From: Chrysaora quinquecirrha
Lineage: Eukaryota > Cnidaria > Scyphozoa > Semaeostomeae > Pelagiidae
NCBI GenBank assembly: GCA_014526335.1
Contig: JACTAT010000036.1
Location: forward strand, 1,556,356-1,620,355
Direction: 5' to 3'
Length of the DNA: 64,000 nucleotides
Below are positions 61,601 through 64,000 of the stretch, piece by piece; position 1 is the first letter of the stretch; each line of letters opens with the position of its first letter. The translations under genes and the position numbers were made by a program. The notes under the pieces are model-generated. The model was not told the DNA's origin, ran no database searches, and was given only the letters and a program-made list of their open reading frames with translations.

Positions 61601-62697
61601 CAAAAAAATCAGTTGAAGTATTTGCACACTTAACGAAAGCCTGTTTCACAAATAAAGGATCATACGAAATAGGGATGATAATCCACCATGGCCAATTTTT
61701 ACAACAAGTAAAAACATGTTTACTCTGCATTCCAGGTGTTGTCCTGGATCTGATGAACAACCTTAATTGTTTCTATTTTACCATATGTCTGTTCCTAATC
61801 AATGGGGACAGGCCCAGATGATTGGCATTGGCCATTTTTTACAAGCGGAAACACCCAATCAATGTTGTCTGGGACATTGGGCATTATTTTTTCACTGGCT
61901 GATTGCAAAAAATCTGTGCAAAAAGATGTGAAAATATCATCGCAGGTAGCTCCATTTATCTCAGGCGGCTGCTGCAATTAATCTAGATCGACTGGCATAG
62001 CCAGGCTGCATTCAAGGTACTATAAGCCAAAGATCTTTGGTTCGGAATTCGGCATGGAAGAACCATTTCTGTTGTTCTTTCTATTGTTCTATTGTTAAAT
62101 CTTCAACATGGCACATAGGCCTACTTCATGGAATGCACCAGCCACCATGGGGCATATACTTCTTCTCAAACATTTAATTCCATACCTTAAGATTTGATAA
62201 TGATGGGATATCACCATCAAGAGATGATAGCTTATTCTTGACTAAAGAAAGATGCTCCTAGAAACAAAATTGGATAAATATAAAACTGTATCAGATTAAA
62301 TGCGGTGAAAACATGGTAAAAACATTTGTCTGAAACCTGAATTTATCTTAAAATAAAATTCGGACAATCATTCACTGAAACTAGATAAGATAAAAAACTT
62401 ACCAATTTCGTCAAATTTCCGATCGTATCAGGCAATCTGTCTAATTTCGAGCTGTCAAGTCTCAGCCATCTTAGATTGGCCATGTCCCCAACTTTGCTAG
62501 GGAAGGTTGTCTGAAATTAAAGTGAAAATAAACGTTGAAAATCCCACTAATAAACAACAAATACGACAATATGGAGTAACATAAATATTCTTGATATCAA
62601 AGAAGTTAATTTTAGAAAGATCGCGTACCTGAAAATCATTTCTAGAGAGGTCAATTCCTCTCACGAAAGGAAGAACTCCGAGTGTTTCGGCCGCCAT
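28690..62697 (-). CDS. FLII: Flightless-1 homolog: LRR domain plus six gelsolin-like segments, complete
   Basis: Actin-remodelling protein of the gelsolin superfamily, also a nuclear-receptor co-regulator and LRR scaffold in known animals. Fifty-three coding exons join in frame over 34 kb into 1241 residues (human FLII is ~1269). Start at 62697 ([20 protein letters not shown]) in a CAAAATGGC context; an in-frame upstream ATG (62745) lies outside family similarity. Residues ~1-415 are leucine-rich repeats ([48 protein letters not shown]). Residues ~416-474 are a charged linker. Gelsolin-like segments follow: [141 protein letters not shown]. It ends [11 protein letters not shown] at 28690. Exon coordinates are in the three block entries. 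Confidence 0.97.
30357..30520. mobile_element. MITE with CAGTCGAACCTC ends (Pogo/Tigger-like termini)
   Basis: Left TACAGTCGAACCTC (30357-30370) and right GAGGTTCGAATGTA (30507-30520) are inverted repeats; inside are GGCCGCTAGTCGGAG and GGAGGTGGCCGCTATAAG. Ends of this type are known from Pogo/Tigger-class elements; assignment is by terminus only. In a flightless-1 intron (exons 51-52). Confidence 0.65.
30791..31282. mobile_element. Fold-back element with ~155-bp arms
   Basis: The left arm (30791-~30947) and right arm (~31125-31282) are near-perfect reverse complements, including CGTCTGACACTCCTCAGAGT, GAACGTCAGAAACAG and GGCGGAATTTATACCCAGAT. The centre carries AAGCAAGATCTTTG and AAAGAGTTCG. 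Copies or halves lie at 34764-35040, 59484-59987 and 63468-63702. No ORF. Confidence 0.8.
31762..32040 (+). mobile_element. tRNA-derived SINE
   Basis: Pol III A box TGGCCGAGTAGTC (31771-31783) and B box GGTTCGACTCT (31817-31827) at tRNA-like spacing, followed by a ~200-bp unrelated body ending around CTTACACTTACAACTAC. The acceptor arm cannot pair fully, so it is not a functional tRNA gene. In the intron between flightless-1 exons 49 and 50. Confidence 0.65.
35369..35832. mobile_element. CAAACATTG-family element, near-complete copy
   Basis: Left end CCCAGCCAAACGATCGAACA (35369) and right end TGTTTGATCGTTTGACCAGG (to 35832) are inverted repeats. Internal words GTTTGTCAAACATTT, GTTTGGCCACGTCAC and ACATTGCTTGAAAAG are shared with the other copies. 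A stretch rich in GGCTCA (35580-35690) looks inserted. In the intron between flightless-1 exons 44 and 45. Confidence 0.7.
36354..36626. mobile_element. MITE with GGCTAAACTAGGAGACATG-type ends
   Basis: Left CTGGCTAAACTAGGAGGCAT and right GACATGTCTCTTAGTTTAGC are inverted repeats. Internal: GCGACAAGTACC, GGAGACAGCAGAAACATT. Further copies at 38665-38906 and 49295-49542 share termini and the CAGAAACATTTxTTGTCTCC core. All three are in flightless-1 introns. Confidence 0.75.
38317..38592. mobile_element. CAAACATTG-family element copy
   Basis: Left GGTCCTAAACAATCAAACG and right TTTGGTCGTTTGAACAAGGC pair as inverted ends; internal ACATTGCTTGTCAAACATTT and GTGACGTGGCCAAATG. Immediately followed by a GGCTAAACTAGG-type MITE (38665-38906). 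Confidence 0.6.
38665..38906. mobile_element. MITE, GGCTAAACTAGG family, second copy
   Basis: Left GCTAAGCTAGAAGACATGTT and right GCATGTCTGCTAGCTTAGCC are inverted repeats; internal CAACATGTTCCCCGAGTCGC and CCAAGAAACATTTGCG match the 36.4-kb copy. Confidence 0.65.
39488..39744. mobile_element. Variant inverted-repeat element with GGCCCTGGACAAATGAAC ends
   Basis: Left AGGCCCTGGACAAATGAACT and right GTTCATTTGCCCAGGGCC are reverse complements with one mismatch. Internal words TGTTCAGTGAATGTTTG repeat two to three times. It looks like a diverged relative of the CCCTGGCCAAACGATCAAAC family, with GTTCA replacing GATCAAA. Confidence 0.7.
43305..43562 (+). repeat. 28-bp minisatellite, locus B
   Basis: About nine units around the core ATGCTGACGAATACAGTA, with ACGAAATGAAG / GAAATGAAC linkers. 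It lies in the intron between flightless-1 exons 32 and 33 and ends about 35 bp from exon 32. A minus-strand open frame through it (43231-43677) is a repeat artefact that happens to overlap exon 32. Confidence 0.9.
43876..44075. mobile_element. CAAACATTG-family element copy
   Basis: Starts with GGCCCTGGCCAAAAAGATC, then CATCGTTTGTGAAAC, TTTTGGCCACGTTACAAAAT, TTGACGAGCAATGTTTTGC. Only the left terminus is clear. In the intron between flightless-1 exons 30 and 31. Confidence 0.55.
44683..45018. mobile_element. MITE with ~125-bp terminal inverted repeats
   Basis: Left AAGGCCGGATAACACTAGCA and right TGCTAGTGTAATCCGGCCTT are inverted ends; pairing continues through CATCTTCAGGTA, GTTGCTxCACATTTTTTCTG, ATCGCxGACAACGAGAGAAT and GACAGxGTAAAACCCCT towards the centre. 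No ORF. In the intron between flightless-1 exons 29 and 30. Confidence 0.85.
45260..45488. mobile_element. CAAACATTG-family element, complete short copy
   Basis: Left TTGCCAAACGGTCCAACATT and right GTTTGATCGTTTAGCCAGG are inverted ends; internal AGCAATGTTTGACCGTTTAG, CATTGCTTGATAAGCAG and TTTGACGAGCAATGTTTTGC can fold on themselves. Confidence 0.65.
45535..45810 (+). repeat. 28-bp minisatellite, locus C
   Basis: About nine units, core ATGCTGACGAATGCAGTATG or ATTTTGACGAATGCAGCATG, orientation as at the other three loci, placed directly beside a CAAACATTG-family element in the intron between flightless-1 exons 28 and 29. Confidence 0.88.
47840..48369. mobile_element. Inverted-repeat element with CCGTGCCGACATTGTTGGCC ends
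   Basis: Left CCGTGCCGACATTGTTGGCC and right TTGGCCAACATGTTGGCACGG are inverted termini; ATGTTGGCC words repeat inside. A 71-codon open frame (47886-48101) with an acidic run (DEEEEET) crosses it but matches nothing I recognise. In the intron between flightless-1 exons 25 and 26. Confidence 0.6.
48735..48975. repeat. Inverted repeats of the TAGACTTATTACxCGAGT family
   Basis: GACTGATTACCTGAGTCCCA (48740) and TACGACTCAGGTAATCAGTC (~48865-48884) are inverted, followed by a further AACTGGGACTCAAGTAATAA at 48945. The same words occur at 57592-57780, 57950-58190, 60330-60482 and 63300-63445, often next to CAACAACAAC tracts. Confidence 0.6.
49295..49542. mobile_element. MITE, GGCTAAACTAGG family, third copy
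   Basis: Left GTGGTTAAACTAGGACAAAT, right GACATGTCTCCTAGTTTAGC; internal TCTGTTGTCTCTCAGAAACA. Ends one base before another inverted-repeat element begins at 49545. Confidence 0.7.
49545..49908. mobile_element. MITE with AGACCCTGTTTACA ends and internal duplicated block
   Basis: Left AGACCCTGTTTACAC and right TGTAAACGGGGTCT are inverted ends. Inside, AAAAGGAACGGATCCATGCG / TACCCGTG occurs twice and AATGxATCCGCTTTTCTAG twice, so the centre is a short duplication. GC-richer than flanks, no convincing ORF. In the intron between flightless-1 exons 23 and 24. Confidence 0.7.
53415..53762. mobile_element. MITE with AACCAATCAGCGTATTTGTT ends
   Basis: Left TAACCAATCAGCGTATTTGT and right AAACACGCCGATTGGATA with ATAAACA form ~24-bp inverted ends around a 300-bp centre without a recognisable gene. 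In the intron between flightless-1 exons 16 and 17. Confidence 0.6.
55579..55830. mobile_element. CAAACATTG-family element, worn copy
   Basis: Begins GGCAAACGATCAAACACCG, then TTTGCCAAACATTTAAGATT, ACAATGTTTGAGCATTTTCC, CACGTCGTAAAAC and AGAGCAATGTTTTGG. The right terminus is diffuse. In the intron between flightless-1 exons 13 and 14. Confidence 0.55.
56443..56620 (+). mobile_element. tRNA-derived SINE-like direct repeat, left copy
   Basis: Starts AGTCAAACGGGAGGAGAGCC; contains TATAGCTCGTTGG (A-box-like) and CCAGGTTCGAATTTC (B-box, 56551-56565), then ATCTATTGTGGTATGTCACT. A second copy at 56852-57005 aligns along its length (about 75-80% by eye). Confidence 0.6.
56642..56756. repeat. Perfect 22-bp inverted repeat enclosing a hammerhead ribozyme
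   Basis: The left arm 56642-56663 (TATATACACTAAGAAGACAA...) is an exact reverse complement of 56735-56756. The 71 bp between them contain the hammerhead core. On the minus strand the arms extend stem I across a short internal loop. Confidence 0.95.
56683..56727 (-). ncRNA. Type I hammerhead self-cleaving ribozyme motif
   Basis: Minus-strand order 5'-3': stem I strand CATCTC (56727-56722); invariant CTGATGA (56721-56715); stem II GTGG-GAAA-CCAC (56714-56703, four pairs, GNRA-type loop); invariant GAAA (56702-56699); short stem III around CAGGCTTG (56698-56691 region, ACA/TGT pairs); cleavage triplet GTC (56691-56689); stem I strand GAGATG (56688-56683), fully complementary to CATCTC. All conserved core positions (CUGANGA, GAAA, NUH) are present. 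Hammerheads with such minimal stem III are known in Penelope-like elements and retrozymes of animals; activity here is inferred. Confidence 0.88.
56852..57005 (+). mobile_element. tRNA-derived SINE-like direct repeat, right copy
   Basis: AGTCAAACAGGATGAAAGCC, then GCTATAGCTCAGTAGAAACG (A box TAGCTCAGTAGA), CCAGGTTCAAATCTC (B box) and ATCTACTGCGGTATGCCACT. Same orientation as the left copy; the hammerhead hairpin lies between them. Confidence 0.6.
57590..58190. repeat. Cluster of TAGACTTATTACxCGAGT-family inverted repeats
   Basis: ATTACCTGAGTCGTAGTTAT (57592), AGACTTATTACACGAGTCGT (57667), AGTACGACTCATAAAT (57755), GTAATAAGTCTAAGC (57953), ACTAGACTTATTAC (58047) and GGTAATAAGTCTAAG (58157) alternate in orientation, with GAAGCTGTTTCxGAAAGAGTGGGAGGAA present twice. 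Nested copies of one element family. In the intron between flightless-1 exons 10 and 11. Confidence 0.55.
58450..59153 (+). repeat. 28-bp minisatellite, locus D (largest, most regular)
   Basis: About 25 units. From 58680 the array is almost perfect: GAACATGCTGACGAATACAG plus an 8-bp segment that is TATGAAAT, TTCGAAAT or TATTAAAT. These three types alternate in blocks (a run of TATTAAAT, then four or five TTCGAAAT, then mixed). It sits in the intron between flightless-1 exons 9 and 10 and ends ~50 bp from exon 9. Confidence 0.95.
59484..59987. mobile_element. Second fold-back element copy (CGTCTGACACTCCTCAGAGT family)
   Basis: Left CATACTTAAAAGTTTTTCGT, right CTTTTAAGTATG with GTCTGACAAAAAGAG; the arms are shorter and more worn than at 30.8-31.3 kb. 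Internal AGTTCCCTATAAAGGTGTTC resembles a stretch at 545-575. Confidence 0.6.
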
Positions 62698-62769
62698 TTT
62701 GGGAGTTTCTGTTTTCGTAAAGTACTTCATGTAGGTATTTGTCATGGTTGAGCATGAATCATTGGGCCA

Positions 62770-64000
62770 TTGGGCATGATAATGGGAGCAGGGAAGGGAA
62801 GCACGCTTGGGAGGACTTGGTCACCCCTGCCCGAAGGGCATTTCCCCCTTCGAAAAGGCGCACGAGATTTCTGTTAAAACAAAAGGATTCCTAAAGGGGT
62901 TTCACTGAAAACAATAGGATTTCTAACAAGAGCTTACGAGATTGAAGCCCTTGAAGAAGTGAATTGTTCTTGAAAACTGCCTTTTTGATATACCCAGCTC
63001 CAAAATAAATTATTGAGAAAAAGATAGCCTGGAAGCTAACTATAATGTGTAAACCCCCTGGGCTTGAACCATAGTCGTGCTTCAACCAATATGGGAGCAA
63101 CAGTCATCATTTTGCCGTAAAACTATTTCACACGGGGGCTTTAATTGCTGTTCCATCTAGTATTTTCATCCAGCTTCGTGCAGCGAAACGAACTAGAAGA
63201 GAAGAAGTATCCGAACAAGTTTCAGAAGAATAAACATTTGGTACTTTATCGACAACATGGCACAGCTCAGCAGTCCCATTCTATGTGGTGTGCTTTTGTG
63301 TGGGGTGCTTTCTTAGACTCACGACACGAGTCTCTAGTTTACGCTCCCCTTATTTTGATTTGTCACTCCAACAGCCAACAGAGCGATTGTAGAAAACAAC
63401 AACAACAACATCGAGCGAAGCAGTGAGTCTAGTGAGTCTAGTGCTTTCTCATAATCTCCCATGTATAGATTGAAATGCACCAATCAGCAATAAGAAACTG
63501 GATTGGATAGAAAACACCAGTTCATCTGTATTCTGCGAGCTGATTGATTGGTGTTCAAGACACAATGTCAATCAAGCTTCACGTTTCTGATTGGTGGATT
63601 TCGATCCACATATGTATGGATATCTCATCTCATTCAAGTTGTCTTATGCCTGTTTTAAGTTTCATAACTCATGACAAATGTCAGACGAAAAAGCTTTCAG
63701 TATCTTTATCTTTCGAAAACCTTTCCGATTTTATCGCTAAATCGTGAATGGCTGACCTACAGTATGAATCAGGAAAATTTAAGTTGTTTATCGTTTCGGT
63801 TCAAACATCACACCATCAAATAACACCCACAGGTGAGGTGATGTAGGAAGACACCAGAAAGAAAGACCACAATTTTCCTCCATTCATGTGACATTTAAAA
63901 ATATCAAATTTACAGAAATTTAAGATCCACGGTCAATTGATATGAATTAAGTATTTATACATCTATTCACAAGACAGTTGAAAAACAAGGGTGTGTGGAG
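62770..64000. other. 5' flank of flightless-1, no gene seen
   Basis: Promoter and 5' UTR of flightless-1 should lie just right of 62697. Beyond that are a dispersed-repeat stretch (62820-62960, CACGAGATTTCTGTTAAAAC and GAATTGTTCTTG), a TAGACT/CAACAACAAC repeat (63300-63445) and part of a fold-back element (63468-63702). No coding sequence was recognised to the right edge. Confidence 0.5.

Larger units (their letters stand above)
52340..62697 (-). other. FLII: Flightless-1 exons 1-19 (LRR domain)
   Basis: Exons in transcript order: 62629-62697, 62403-62510, 62186-62257, 61487-61567, 61261-61287, 60955-61035, 60232-60286, 60069-60115, 59207-59244, 58260-58311, 57150-57201, 56320-56352, 55990-56073, 55416-55474, 55114-55159, 53956-54011, 53004-53059, 52683-52767, 52340-52487. 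They encode residues 1-416, about 16 leucine-rich repeats, ending with [20 protein letters not shown] and [13 protein letters not shown], a block conserved at the LRR exit in flightless-1. Every length fits the phase of its neighbours. Several exons are tiny (27, 33, 38 nt). Donors GTTAGT at exons 14 and 17 are non-consensus but GT. Confidence 0.95.

Overview
The window is AT-rich nuclear DNA from an animal. Genes are split into many short exons with canonical GT...AG introns, and the introns are packed with inverted-repeat elements, a LINE, tRNA-derived SINE-like units and a minisatellite. Protein content (flightless-1, lipase maturation factor 2, actin, calmodulin-like, and an L-threonine ammonia-lyase with a C-terminal regulatory region) together with the intron density suggests an early-branching metazoan, most likely an anthozoan cnidarian. 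The species call is inference, not proof.

Layout. 171-4154 (minus): the first six coding exons of an LMF2-type lipase maturation factor, running off the left edge; its introns hold a decayed mariner and a long-TIR MITE. About 4560-9090 (plus): a decayed CR1/L2-group LINE whose ORF1 carries an SGNH esterase domain, followed by endonuclease/reverse transcriptase. 9092-11982 (minus): an actin gene whose last 70-odd codons are missing exactly where the LINE 3' tail abuts it, with SRF-type sites near 12.13-12.19 kb. 13578-14030 (plus): an intronless calmodulin-like ORF. 16990-24523 (minus): a 12-exon L-threonine ammonia-lyase gene. 28690-62697 (minus): a complete flightless-1 homolog whose 53 coding exons I could join in frame into 1241 residues; it fills over half of the window.

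The genes show no operon-like relation. LMF2 acts in ER lipase maturation, actin and flightless-1 in the cytoskeleton, the calmodulin-like protein in Ca2+ signalling and the lyase in amino-acid catabolism. No ribosomal RNA, intact tRNA or CRISPR feature was seen.

The most unusual non-coding signals are: a complete hammerhead ribozyme core on the minus strand at 56683-56727, inside a perfect 22-bp inverted repeat and between two SINE-like direct repeats; a perfect 142-bp spacerless palindrome at 27586-27727; a 28-bp minisatellite present at four separate loci in the same orientation; and several families of palindromic elements, the commonest built on CAAACATTG-type words.
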